From: Oceaniferula flava
Lineage (GTDB): Bacteria > Verrucomicrobiota > Verrucomicrobiia > Verrucomicrobiales > Akkermansiaceae
DNA: 64,000 nucleotides
Direction: 5' to 3'
Assembly: GCF_016811075.1 (NCBI RefSeq)
Contig: NZ_JAFBGL010000001.1
Span: forward strand, 653,429-717,428
The notes under the pieces were generated by a model, which was not told the DNA's origin, made no database searches, and saw only the letters and a list, made by a program, of their open reading frames with translations. How positions within the stretch are numbered: the stretch's first letter is position 1; the number at the start of each line of letters is the position of its first letter. The translations under genes and the position numbers were made by a program. Shown piece after piece: positions 27,666 through 39,486 of the stretch.

Positions 27666-27920
27666 TCATGGGTCGGTTGCCGCCACGATGGGGCGCTCGT
27701 GGATGCGTTGGAGTGGCTGGCGCAGTGACGACATGAAGGAGGCGATCAAACCTTGGCTGTGGGGCTGTTTTCCATGCCTGGAGTTTTAAAAGCGTTTTCC
27801 CAAGGTCGATTGCTCTACCGGGGCGCTGAGCACCTGGTCATCGAGGCCAATGGTGCGTGAACCTCTGCGGGTGCCGCTGAGTGCTTGGAGGCGGAACTGG
27901 GTGCCTCCGGCGGGCCCGTG
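27666..27920 (-). pseudogene. Decayed secD-like fragment (P1 head domain)
   Basis: Reading the minus strand from about 27920 gives, without gaps, DQVLSAPVEQSTLGKRF, matching GEVLSAPVVQSSLGKNF of the neighbouring SecDF. A TAA stop (27786-27788) follows where SecDF has Glu. A +1 shift then restores PGMENSPTAK (SecDF SGMENAAEAK), and a -1 shift returns to the first frame with GLIASFMSSLRQPLQ, similar to SLAAALLNPLKNPLL, up to RPIVAAT and a TGA. So homology runs over about 75 codons with one nonsense codon and two compensating frameshifts. No start codon or rest of the gene remains. It is most likely the relic of a second secD or of a partial duplication. Confidence 0.72.
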
Positions 27921-27945
27921 TTTGCTCTTGGCCCGGTTTGCGTTT

Positions 27946-27972
27946 CCTCCGCCGCTGTTAGTGCGGCGGAGG
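27946..27972. repeat. Perfect GC-rich inverted repeat
   Basis: A perfect 10-bp palindromic stem (CCTCCGCCGC / GCGGCGGAGG) with a 7-nt loop, TGTTAGT. It lies between the secD remnant and yajC. Neither side has a strong T run next to the stem, although a T6 tract begins about 11 bp after it on the plus strand. It could be a weak terminator after yajC or a relic. The remaining sequence from 27973 to 28089 shows no gene. Confidence 0.6.
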
Positions 27973-28089
27973 GCGCGAGTGATTTTTTACAAGCTGCTGT
28001 CAGAGCGTTCTGCAGCGTGGGCTTGGGGGGGGACGATGAAAACCGTCGTGGGGAATGAGGGTCGGGTGCTGGCGCGTGGCCAGAGTGCC

Positions 28090-28431
28090 TTACTTTTTCT
28101 CCTCGGTCTTCGCTTCCGCGTCAGCCTTGGCGGTGAGCACGGTGGCGATGGCGGATTTGTCGTATTTCACGAAAATGCCTTCGGAGAGTTTCAGGCTGAC
28201 TGTTTTCTCGCTGACGGCGTTCACAGATGCGTGCATGCCGCCGATGGTGACGACCTTGTCGCCTTTTTTCAGGCCGGCTTGTTTGGCGGCGAGGGCTTTG
28301 CGTTGCTTCTGTTGAGGGCGAATCAGGACGACCCAGAAGATGACGAACATAAGCAGCATCATGATGATGGGGCTGCCGAAGAGTCCGCCGGAGTTAGTAT
28401 CGGCGGCGAGGATGAGGATGGTGTTATTCAT
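28090..28431 (-). CDS. yajC: Preprotein translocase subunit YajC
   Basis: A small inner-membrane partner of SecDF. One membrane helix (about 20-40) is followed by the signature IRPQQKQRKALAAKQAGLKKGDKVVTIGGMHASV and a Lys/Glu-rich tail. The length of 113 is normal. It starts 2 bp after the tgt stop, the conserved tgt-yajC order. Confidence 0.96.
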   Translation of the reverse strand: MNNTILILAADTNSGGLFGSPIIMMLLMFVIFWVVLIRPQQKQRKALAAKQAGLKKGDKVVTIGGMHASVNAVSEKTVSLKLSEGIFVKYDKSAIATVLTAKADAEAKTEEKK

Positions 28432-28433
28432 GA

Positions 28434-30652
<2,219 letters not shown>

Positions 30653-30696
30653 GTTCGGGGGGCGGGAGGCAGAGGGCTGGGGTCAGGGCGCGAGGC

Positions 30697-31002
30697 TCAC
30701 ATTCCCGGAAGGCCCATGCCGCCAGTGAGTTTGCCCATTTCTTTGGCAGCCATGTCTTTTCCTTTGGCTGCGGCTTCCTGAACGCCAGAGAGCACCAATT
30801 GCTCGAGGAATTCCACGTCTTCGGGGTCCACAACGGAGGGGTCGATGGAGATCGATTGAATATCGCCAGCGCCAGTGGCCACCACGGTGACCTTGCCTCC
30901 GCCAACGGTGGCTTCAACGGTTTTGGCTGCGAGTTCTTCCTGAGTTTTCTGCATCCCGGCTTGCATTTCCTGGGCTTGCTTCATGAGTTTTTGAATATCC
31001 AT
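30697..31002 (-). CDS. ybaB: YbaB/EbfC family nucleoid-associated protein
   Basis: A small DNA-binding protein (101 residues) that shapes the nucleoid. It has the family layout: an N-terminal helix MDIQKLMKQAQEMQAGMQ, the GGGKVTVVATG strand pair, SIDPSVVDPEDVEFLEQLV and a Met/Gly-rich end. It follows dnaX by about 50 bp, a gene order kept in many bacteria. Confidence 0.94.
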   Translation of the reverse strand: MDIQKLMKQAQEMQAGMQKTQEELAAKTVEATVGGGKVTVVATGAGDIQSISIDPSVVDPEDVEFLEQLVLSGVQEAAAKGKDMAAKEMGKLTGGMGLPGM

Positions 31003-31053
31003 AGTATTAGTATCGTTGTTTTTGAGAGTGGGTGGGGATGTTGATGTGTGAGC

Positions 31054-32694
31054 TTAAGACTTCAGTGTTCCTTCGAAAACTTCGAGGGCTTTTTGGATTA
31101 AGGGGTCCTGATAGAAGGTGTCTTCTGCCGGGAGCTCTTCATCTTTTTGCTCGGCTTCCGGTTCGGATTTTTCCTCCGCTCTGGGCTCTGGGTTGAGGGA
31201 TGGGCCAGCTTGGGGAATGGCGGCGGCCGGGCCGTCATCGGCGGCGTCGATCAGGGCGTCAAAGCCAAGTTTTTCCGAGGCGGCAGGTTTGGGCTCTTGT
31301 TTCGGCTCTTCCCACGGTGGGGTGGAGTCGGCAGCCGGTTCTGGGGCGGGTGTTGGCGCCGGAGCCGGTTCGGGTTGAGGATCCGCTGTTGGCTCTGGGC
31401 TCGGTGCTGGCTCCTGGGCGGCTGGGGTTTTGAATTCCGGTGCTGGTTCTGGCTCGGGTTCCGGAGGTTCCGGGGTTTTGGGTGTCTCGGGGAAATGGGT
31501 TTCCGCGGCAGCGGGCGCAGGGGCTTCCTTGGGTGCGACTGACTCGCTGGAGGCTTCGATGGTTCCTGCTCCGGCGAGCGCTTTGATCACGTCGCTGATG
31601 CGGGCATCGTTGAGCGATTGGATGGCTTTGATCAGGCCAATCTCAAAATGGAGGCGTTTGTTCGACGCCCATTTCATCCGACCTTCGGTGTCTGCGAGGA
31701 CGTCGATCAGTGCCAGCAGTCGATCCGTGGGTGTCTTGGTTGCCACCTCGCTGAGTGCTTCCCAAACGGCGACGGGGAACCCTTCGTTGCCGGCATTGGG
31801 GTCGAGACGGTTGACGAGCAAGGCGCGTAAGCAGCCAATCAGCTCGCCCAGCAGCTGGGTGAGTTCTTTACCCGACTCCGCCTGCTGGTGAATCAGCTCC
31901 AGAGCACCGGCATTGTCTTTTTGCAAGAGATGGCTGGCGAGGGCGGCGACGGTTTCCCGAGAGGTGAAACCGAAAATTTCCAGCACGTTCTGCTCGGTGA
32001 TGGTGTCGCCACAGAAGGCGACCAGCTGGTCGAGCATCGATTGGGCGTCACGCATGCCGCCGTCGGCCCCTTTGGCGATCGCCCAAGCCGCCGGATCGTC
32101 CAGCGACACCCCTTCCTCGGAGGCGATGAACTGCAGGTGCTTGGCGATGGTTTCCGTGGGGATCGGGCGCAGGTCAAAGCGCTGACAACGGGAAATGATG
32201 GTGGGCAGGATCTTGTTTGGCTCGGTGGTGGCGAAGATGAACTTCACGTGCTCCGGCGGTTCCTCCAGTGTTTTCAGCAGGGCGTTGAAGGCGGCTGTGC
32301 TCAGCATGTGAACCTCATCGATGTAATAGATTTTGAATTTCCCCTGCGAGGGCGCAAACTGGACGTTCTCACGCAGTTCGCGAACCTGTTCGACGCCATT
32401 GTTCGAGGCACCATCAATCTCGAGGACATCGAGTGAACGACCTTCGGCAATTTCCTGGCAAATGTCGGAGTCGGGGTCGAAATCAATGCTCGGGCCCTCG
32501 GGGCAGTTGAGTGCCTTGGCGAGAATTCGGGCGGTCGAGGTCTTGCCGGTGCCGCGTGGGCCCACAAACAACCAGGCATGAGCGAGTCGGTCGCGCTCGA
32601 TGGCATTCCGCAGTGTCGAAACCACGTGATCCTGGCCGAGGACGTCGGCAAACGTTTTCGGGCGATATTTTCTGGCAAAAACCTGGTAGCTCAC
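31054..32694 (-). CDS. dnaX: DNA polymerase III subunits gamma and tau
   Basis: The clamp-loader ATPase. Walker A is GPRGTGKTSTARI, DEVHMLS is Walker B and the SRC sensor is TIISRCQRFDLR. The GTG at 32694 gives the standard start (M)SYQVFARKYRPKTFADVLGQ; the longer frame is not homologous. Numbered so, Cys64 and Cys79 of the zinc module remain, but the middle pair (Cys73 and Cys76 in E. coli) is Asp and Ser. From about residue 385 to 520 the protein is a low-complexity Pro/Glu/Ala linker, ending in a short conserved-looking helix (DPLIQKALEVFEG). There is no room for a full tau C-terminal domain of the E. coli kind. Confidence 0.95.
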   Translation of the reverse strand: MSYQVFARKYRPKTFADVLGQDHVVSTLRNAIERDRLAHAWLFVGPRGTGKTSTARILAKALNCPEGPSIDFDPDSDICQEIAEGRSLDVLEIDGASNNGVEQVRELRENVQFAPSQGKFKIYYIDEVHMLSTAAFNALLKTLEEPPEHVKFIFATTEPNKILPTIISRCQRFDLRPIPTETIAKHLQFIASEEGVSLDDPAAWAIAKGADGGMRDAQSMLDQLVAFCGDTITEQNVLEIFGFTSRETVAALASHLLQKDNAGALELIHQQAESGKELTQLLGELIGCLRALLVNRLDPNAGNEGFPVAVWEALSEVATKTPTDRLLALIDVLADTEGRMKWASNKRLHFEIGLIKAIQSLNDARISDVIKALAGAGTIEASSESVAPKEAPAPAAAETHFPETPKTPEPPEPEPEPAPEFKTPAAQEPAPSPEPTADPQPEPAPAPTPAPEPAADSTPPWEEPKQEPKPAASEKLGFDALIDAADDGPAAAIPQAGPSLNPEPRAEEKSEPEAEQKDEELPAEDTFYQDPLIQKALEVFEGTLKS

Positions 32695-32771
32695 GCGGGG
32701 TAACTTAGTGGAGATGCGGATTTTGAAAATGGCGAAATTCAAAAATTCTCTGGATCGCCTCGTGGGTTGTG

Positions 32772-33269
32772 ATGCATCAAATGGGTATGCCCAATTTGCC
32801 CAGCACCGAAACCAAGGAGAAACGCTACCGTGAAGCCTATGAGAAAATCACCAGCATGCTTGAGGGTGAATCAGATGAGGTCGCTCGCATGGCCTCGGTG
32901 AGCTCGATTCTGGCTGGAACCTTCGGGCATTTTTACTGGACCGGCTTCTATCGGATGGTCGATGGAGGGCTGGTGGTGGGTCCCTATCAGGGCACACCCG
33001 GCTGCCTGCGCATCGCTCTCGATCGCGGCGTCTGCGGTGCCTCGGCTTCGCAAAAGCAAACCATCATCGTGCCGGATACCCATGCGTTTCCAGGTCACAT
33101 CGCCTGCGATGCACGCTCGCTGAGTGAGATTGTGGTGCCGGTGTTCGATCCCGAAAGGAAGTTGATCGCGGTGTTGGATGTTGATTGTGACCAGTTGGAG
33201 GCCTTTGACGATCAGGACCAACAGGGGCTCGAGCGCATTGTGCGGGCGGTGTTTGCTGAGGCCGAGTAG
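32772..33269 (+). CDS. msrC: Free methionine-(R)-sulfoxide reductase, GAF type
   Basis: It reduces free Met-R-sulfoxide and protects against oxidation. The GAF domain carries all three family cysteines: GCLRIALDRGVCGAS (resolving and second Cys) and PGHIACDARSLSEIVVPV (catalytic Cys). FYWTGFYR fits the substrate pocket. Starts at 32769 (GTG), 32772, 32781 and 32787 are all possible. It is divergent from dnaX. Confidence 0.9.
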   Translation: MHQMGMPNLPSTETKEKRYREAYEKITSMLEGESDEVARMASVSSILAGTFGHFYWTGFYRMVDGGLVVGPYQGTPGCLRIALDRGVCGASASQKQTIIVPDTHAFPGHIACDARSLSEIVVPVFDPERKLIAVLDVDCDQLEAFDDQDQQGLERIVRAVFAEAE

Positions 33270-33372
33270 TCGGCTGTGGTGATCATGTGACCGAGATGTC
33301 TGAGGATTGATGTTGAACCTCCATGCCGACCCGTTAAGGTCAGTGCAGCGCATATGCCGCGATCTTTTAATT

Positions 33373-34767
33373 ATGAGTGATTTTACCCTGTTCCGTGAAA
33401 AAATGACGGCCGCCAATGTGAGCGAGGCTGCCATTCGAGCTTTCGAAAACAACTACCAAGCCCTGCTACGCAAAGAAAGTGGCATGATTGCTGAGGATGA
33501 TATTAAACCCGCCGAGGGCGTGCCTGAGCTGGACTCGGTGACCAAGGATGGCGAGGCGTTCGATCCCGCGCTGTTAGCTCAAACCGTGGTGATCAAGCTC
33601 AATGGAGGGCTGGGCACCAGCATGGGACTGCAGAAGGCCAAAAGCCTGCTGCCGGTCAAGGGGGATACCACCTTCCTCGATATCATTGCCAACCAGGTGC
33701 TGCACCTGCGTGAAACCACCGGGGCGAAGGTTCGCTTTTTGTTGATGGATAGCTTCAGCACCTCCGAGGACACAATGGAGCATATGGAAGCTTATGCCGA
33801 CCAAGATCTCTCCGGCGCGGAAAACATCGAGCTGATGCAGAACCAGGTGCCGAAAATCGACGCTGAAACGCTGGAGCCTGTCGAGTGGCCGAAAAACCCA
33901 TCGATGGAGTGGTGCCCGCCAGGTCATGGCGACCTCTACGCTGCACTTGCCGGCAGTGGTTGGTTGGACAAACTCTTGGCTGACGGGGTGAAATACGCCT
34001 TTGTCTCGAACTCCGATAACCTCGGCGCCGTGCTCGACGCCGGCTTACTGCGTTATTTCGCCGAAAGTGATCAGCCGTTTCTGATGGAAGCCACTCGCCG
34101 CACGGGGGCGGATAAAAAAGGTGGCCACCTCGCCGTGCGCAAGGCTGACGATCAAATGCTGCTGCGAGAAGTCGCGCAGACCGCTGAGGAAGATCTCGGC
34201 GATTTTCAAAATATCGATCGCCACCAGTTCTTCAATACCAACAGCCTGTGGATCCGACTCGATATTCTCAAGGAATTGTTGGACCAGGCGAATGGTGTGC
34301 TGCCGCTGCCGATGATCCAGAATAAGAAGACAGTCGATCCCCGCGATAAAACTTCCACTCCTGTCTATCAGTTGGAAATTGCCATGGGTGCGGCGATTGA
34401 GTCCTTCCCTGGTTCGGGGGCTGTTTGTGTGCCTCGCTCGCGCTTTGCTCCGGTGAAGACCACATCGGACCTCTTTGCGCTCCGCTCGGATGCCTACGAA
34501 CAAACACCGGACGGTAGGATCGCGCTGTTAGCTTCCCGCCAAGGAAAACCACCGGTCATCGATCTCAGCGATGAATATAAGATGGTGGACAGTCTTGAGG
34601 GTCTGGGGATGCCGTCACTGATTCAGGCTGAAAAACTCACGGTGTCAGGTCCTGTGCGCTTTGCGGATGGGGTGACCATCATTGGCAAAGTGGAGTTCAT
34701 AAACGACACGGGGGAGACCAAATGGGTCGCTGGAGGCACCTACAAGGATGAAAAAGTAGAACTTTGA
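33373..34767 (+). CDS. UTP-glucose-1-phosphate uridylyltransferase, eukaryote (UGP2) type
   Basis: It makes UDP-glucose, the donor for glycogen, lipopolysaccharide and other glycans. The nucleotide loop KLNGGLGTSMGLQKAKSLLPV is the signature of the eukaryote-type UDPGP family, not of bacterial GalU. Also seen are PGHGDLYAAL, VSNSDNLGAVLD, KGGHLAVRKADDQMLLREVAQ, FFNTNSLWI and GAAIESFPGSGAVCVPR. The length of 464 is close to that family. The ATG at 33373 is chosen; the frame upstream is not homologous. It stands alone on the plus strand between msrC and a HAD phosphatase. Confidence 0.92.
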   Translation: MSDFTLFREKMTAANVSEAAIRAFENNYQALLRKESGMIAEDDIKPAEGVPELDSVTKDGEAFDPALLAQTVVIKLNGGLGTSMGLQKAKSLLPVKGDTTFLDIIANQVLHLRETTGAKVRFLLMDSFSTSEDTMEHMEAYADQDLSGAENIELMQNQVPKIDAETLEPVEWPKNPSMEWCPPGHGDLYAALAGSGWLDKLLADGVKYAFVSNSDNLGAVLDAGLLRYFAESDQPFLMEATRRTGADKKGGHLAVRKADDQMLLREVAQTAEEDLGDFQNIDRHQFFNTNSLWIRLDILKELLDQANGVLPLPMIQNKKTVDPRDKTSTPVYQLEIAMGAAIESFPGSGAVCVPRSRFAPVKTTSDLFALRSDAYEQTPDGRIALLASRQGKPPVIDLSDEYKMVDSLEGLGMPSLIQAEKLTVSGPVRFADGVTIIGKVEFINDTGETKWVAGGTYKDEKVEL

Positions 34768-34877
34768 GAGAAAAGAACAATCAGAAAGTCACTAATCGAG
34801 CAGTATTTTTCACCTGTCGAAAAAGTCTGTTTTATGAGGTTGCAAGGCTTGATTAATTTGGTCATATCCGCCGCGCA

Positions 34878-35489
34878 ATGACGAGCTTTGATACTCTAGA
34901 TATTCCTGATAGTGGCTATGATGCCGTAATCTTTGACCTCGACGGCACGCTGGTAGATTCCATGCCGGCTCACTTCAAAGCTTGGTGCGGCGCTCTGGCG
35001 AAACACGGAGCTGGGAGTGTGTTTCCGGAGGATGTGTTCTACGCCATGGGCGGTCGTCCTACCAAGGATATCGTGAGAGAGCTGAATGGTGAGTGTGGAT
35101 TGAAATTGGACCCCGAAATGGTGGCCATCGATAAACGCTCGGCATTTCTCGATAGCCTCGATGAGGTTGAAATCAACGAGGAGGTCGTTGCATTCGCTCG
35201 CAGCCTGCGTGGGAAAATGCCGATGGCGATCGCAACCGGCGGCACCCGCTTGGTGGTCGAGAAGACCTTGCAGTCCACTGGCCTCAGCGATCTGTTTGAT
35301 GAGGTGGTGACCGCCAACGATGTCAAATGTGGCAAGCCGGCTCCGGACATTTTCCTGGAAGCGGCATCGCGCTTGGAGATTGCTCCCGAGCGTTGTCTGG
35401 TGCTCGAAGATGCACCCGCAGGAATCATGGGAGCGCAATCAGCCGGCATGGAGGTCGTCTGCGTGCCAGCCCCCGTGAGGATTTCTTAA
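34878..35489 (+). CDS. HAD-family phosphatase, beta-phosphoglucomutase-like
   Basis: HAD motif I is DAVIFDLDGTLVDSMP, with a helical cap after it (FKAWCGALAKHG, GGRPTKDIV). Motif II is AIATGGTR, the motif III lysine is in CGKPAPDIFLEAA, and motif IV is CLVLEDAPAGIMGAQSAGM. The family includes beta-phosphoglucomutases and small sugar-phosphate phosphatases. The residues that decide between them were not read with certainty. It ends 15 bp before ispE. Confidence 0.88.
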   Translation: MTSFDTLDIPDSGYDAVIFDLDGTLVDSMPAHFKAWCGALAKHGAGSVFPEDVFYAMGGRPTKDIVRELNGECGLKLDPEMVAIDKRSAFLDSLDEVEINEEVVAFARSLRGKMPMAIATGGTRLVVEKTLQSTGLSDLFDEVVTANDVKCGKPAPDIFLEAASRLEIAPERCLVLEDAPAGIMGAQSAGMEVVCVPAPVRIS

Positions 35490-35504
35490 GCCGCCTCACT
35501 GAGT

Positions 35505-36353
35505 ATGTCATCCATGACCTGGACCGCTCCTGCCAAGGTAAACCTTTACCTCAAGGTGCTCGGTCGGCGTGTCGATGGCTTTCATGATCTCGAGAGCCTG
35601 ATGGCGCCGCTCAGTCTGGCGGATCATCTGCATTTTGAAAAAGCGGATGCCTTCGAGCTCTGCTGTGATTCCCCGGGGGTGCCCACCGATGAGAGCAATC
35701 TCGTTTCCAAAGCGGTTAGAATTTTTCAACGCGTCACCGGCAAAGATTGTCATTGGCGGATTCGCTTGGAAAAAAATGTGCCACACGGTGCCGGTCTCGG
35801 CGGAGGCAGTAGCGATGCCGCCACCGCCTTATTGGCGCTGAACGAGCTGGAGCAAGCTGGCTTGTCCGAGGAAAAACTGGCGTCGATGGCGGCTGAAATT
35901 GGTTCGGATATCCCATTTTTTATCTACCAGAAAATCTGCAAGATTGAAGGGCGGGGAGAGGTAGTTCGGCCTGTTCGCGAGGATGAAGTTCCCGGCTTGT
36001 TAGGCACGAAGATACTCTTGCTGAAGCCGAGCTTTGTGGTCTCGACGCCCGATGCTTATAAACATTGCATGACGGCCACCGAGTTGCCGGATGTGGATTA
36101 CGCCCCGACGCCGATGCCTTGGGGATCGATGATCAACGACCTCGAGCGGCCGGTGTTTAGGAAATACCTCTTTCTCGCCGAACTGAAGATGTGGCTGCGG
36201 AAGCAGCCGGAGGTGGAGACCTCGATGATGAGTGGCTCAGGCTCGACCATGATGGCGATCTTGGCCGACGCCAGCCAGAGCGATGCCGTGATCCGCCATG
36301 CGAGAGAAGAGCTAGACCCGACGCTTTGGGCGCAATTGGTTACTGTCTGTTAG
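35505..36353 (+). CDS. ispE: 4-diphosphocytidyl-2-C-methyl-D-erythritol kinase
   Basis: A GHMP kinase of the MEP (non-mevalonate) isoprenoid pathway. It has PAKVNLYLKVLGRRVDGFHDLES, the ATP loop NVPHGAGLGGGSSDAATALL, GSDIPFF and the C-terminal MSGSGSTMMAI. Length 282. A squalene/phytoene synthase gene follows 6 bp after the stop, so an early and a late isoprenoid step are probably cotranscribed. Confidence 0.96.
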   Translation: MSSMTWTAPAKVNLYLKVLGRRVDGFHDLESLMAPLSLADHLHFEKADAFELCCDSPGVPTDESNLVSKAVRIFQRVTGKDCHWRIRLEKNVPHGAGLGGGSSDAATALLALNELEQAGLSEEKLASMAAEIGSDIPFFIYQKICKIEGRGEVVRPVREDEVPGLLGTKILLLKPSFVVSTPDAYKHCMTATELPDVDYAPTPMPWGSMINDLERPVFRKYLFLAELKMWLRKQPEVETSMMSGSGSTMMAILADASQSDAVIRHAREELDPTLWAQLVTVC

Positions 36354-36359
36354 TTTGTG

Positions 36360-37337
36360 ATGAATCCGCTCGGTAAAACCATCCTGAAGGACGTCTCGAG
36401 ATCGTTTTACTTGAGCATGCGTCTGCTGCCGAAGGGAATGCGCGAGCCGATTAGTCTGGGCTATCTCTTGGCGCGAGCCAGCGACACGCTGGCAGATACC
36501 GAGGAGCTCGATCCGGAGCTTCGGTCGGAGATGTTAGACGGTTTTGTCAAGGCACTGACTGATGATCAACGGGCCCCTTGGCTGGCGCGACTCGCCGAGG
36601 AGGTGATTCCGCGGCAGAAGCATGAGGGGGAGAAAGTTTTGTTGCAGAACATGGAGGGCGTTTTCCGCTGGTTGGATGCGCTCGACGAGTCCCCGTCTTC
36701 CACGGCGGAGGTGGTCCATTACGCATCGCCTGAGGAAAGCCAAAGTCTCGCCGCACAGCAGCACGCGGCTATCTTGCGCGTGATGGGGCATATTTTGCAT
36801 GGGCAAAAACTTGATATTGAACGCTTCGAGTTGCGCGACGATTTTCGTTTCACCCTCGATGCGGAGTTAGAGGAATACTGCTACCTGGTCGCCGGCTGCG
36901 TCGGAGAGTTCTGGACGGAGATCGGTTTCATCTCACTGCCCAACTTTTCCAAAGTCGATGCCGCCAAGATGAATCGATGGGGCGCGAATTACGGCAAGGG
37001 GCTGCAGCTCATCAATATCCTGCGTGACCTACCCAATGATCTGCGCGCGGGTCGTTGTTACCTGCCCGGGATGGAGTCGATCGAACCAGAGGCCATCATG
37101 GAGGAATCGCGACGTTGGCGTGAGCGCGCTCGCATGTATCTCGCAGACGGCGCCTCATACGCTCATGCGCTCAACCATCGGCGCACCCGCACCGCCACCG
37201 CTCTGCCGGGCATGATCGGTGCGCGAACCTTGGATTTATTGGATCGCGCCGATTGGTCGACCTTGGAATCGGGTGTGAAAATCTCGAGAAGCGAGGTTTA
37301 TCGCTGTGCCTGGGATGCACTTTGGCTGCCAATCTGA
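36360..37337 (+). CDS. Squalene/phytoene synthase family protein
   Basis: It joins two prenyl diphosphates head to head. The first Asp motif is RASDTLADTEE, the second is NILRDLPNDLRAGRCYLP, and YCYLVAGCVGEFWTEI fits the family's central helix. Squalene (from C15 units) or phytoene (from C20 units) are both possible; the RDLPNDLR.GRCYLP form looks closer to bacterial squalene synthase-like enzymes. No cyclase, desaturase or hpn gene is adjacent. ATG 36360 is chosen over the GTG just before it. Confidence 0.86.
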   Translation: MNPLGKTILKDVSRSFYLSMRLLPKGMREPISLGYLLARASDTLADTEELDPELRSEMLDGFVKALTDDQRAPWLARLAEEVIPRQKHEGEKVLLQNMEGVFRWLDALDESPSSTAEVVHYASPEESQSLAAQQHAAILRVMGHILHGQKLDIERFELRDDFRFTLDAELEEYCYLVAGCVGEFWTEIGFISLPNFSKVDAAKMNRWGANYGKGLQLINILRDLPNDLRAGRCYLPGMESIEPEAIMEESRRWRERARMYLADGASYAHALNHRRTRTATALPGMIGARTLDLLDRADWSTLESGVKISRSEVYRCAWDALWLPI

Positions 37338-37390
37338 GCCCCGCAAAGGCAGAGACAGCACTTGCGCGAAGCAGGCGGATGGATTAAGGC

Positions 37391-38605
<1,215 letters not shown>

Positions 38606-38631
38606 TTTTCAGGACTGAATCACTGACCACC

Positions 38632-39444
38632 ATGCCCCGCACCATCGGCATCATCTCAGGCTCCGGCATCTATCCGGAGGAGTTTATGGCGGCCGCCCGC
38701 GCCAAAGGCGGCGATGTCCGCCTGATCATGGCGGCGTTCAAAGGCGAAACCCGCGAGGAGCTGGCTGCTGAGGCCGACGAGAGCGCGTGGTTTCGGGTCG
38801 GTCAGCTGGGGAAAATGATCAAGTTCCTCCGCAAGCAGGGGGCGACGGAAGCGGTGATGGTCGGTCAAATCGCTCCGCGAAATTTATTCGATCTTCGCCC
38901 GGATGTGCGGACGATGATGCTGTTGGCGCGGCTGAAGCAGAAGAATGCGGAATCGATTTTCGGCGCCATTGCCGAGGAGTTGTCCAAGGACGGCATCACT
39001 CTGCTGCCGGCGACCACATTCTTGGAAGATATCATGCCTGCCGCCGGCCACGTTTGCGGGCCGGCACTCGATGCCAGTGCGCTGGAGGATGCCGAGTATG
39101 GGTTTAAAATTGCCAAGGAAACCAGCCGACTCGATATCGGCCAGACTGTGGTGGTTAGAAATGGCACGGTGCTGGCCGTGGAGGCTTTTGAAGGAACCAA
39201 CGCCTGCATTCGCCGGGGTGGGGAGCTGGGAAAAGGCAAGGAGATCACCTTGGCCAAAGTTTCCAAGCCAAATCAAGACTTCCGCTTTGATGTTCCGGTG
39301 ATCGGTCCGGATACGGTGAAAAATTGTGCCCGCTCCGGAGTGCGCACCATCGCCATTGAGGCGGAAAAGACACTCATGCTGGCTGGCGATGAAGTGCGGG
39401 CGATGTGCAATGACCAGCAGGTGAGCATCATCGCTCTCAGCTGA
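38632..39444 (+). CDS. lpxI: UDP-2,3-diacylglucosamine pyrophosphatase LpxI
   Basis: It hydrolyses UDP-2,3-diacylglucosamine to lipid X in lipid A synthesis, replacing LpxH. The LpxI (DUF1009) pattern is clear: IGIISGSGIYPEEF, VGQLGKMIKFLRKQGATEAVMVGQI-like region (KFLRKQGATEAVMVGQI), VVVRNGTVLAVEAFEGTNACIRRGG and the end GVRTIAIEAEKTLML. Length 270. It supports a lipid A-containing outer membrane. Confidence 0.93.
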   Translation: MPRTIGIISGSGIYPEEFMAAARAKGGDVRLIMAAFKGETREELAAEADESAWFRVGQLGKMIKFLRKQGATEAVMVGQIAPRNLFDLRPDVRTMMLLARLKQKNAESIFGAIAEELSKDGITLLPATTFLEDIMPAAGHVCGPALDASALEDAEYGFKIAKETSRLDIGQTVVVRNGTVLAVEAFEGTNACIRRGGELGKGKEITLAKVSKPNQDFRFDVPVIGPDTVKNCARSGVRTIAIEAEKTLMLAGDEVRAMCNDQQVSIIALS

Positions 39445-39486
39445 TACTTAGGGAGATTTCCTAGCTTGAGGGGAAGCTGAAAAGCT

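Noticed and set aside
27666..27920. The secD-like stretch as a functional small gene
   Set aside because: It needs one stop read-through or two frameshifts to keep the match, and has no start codon in context.
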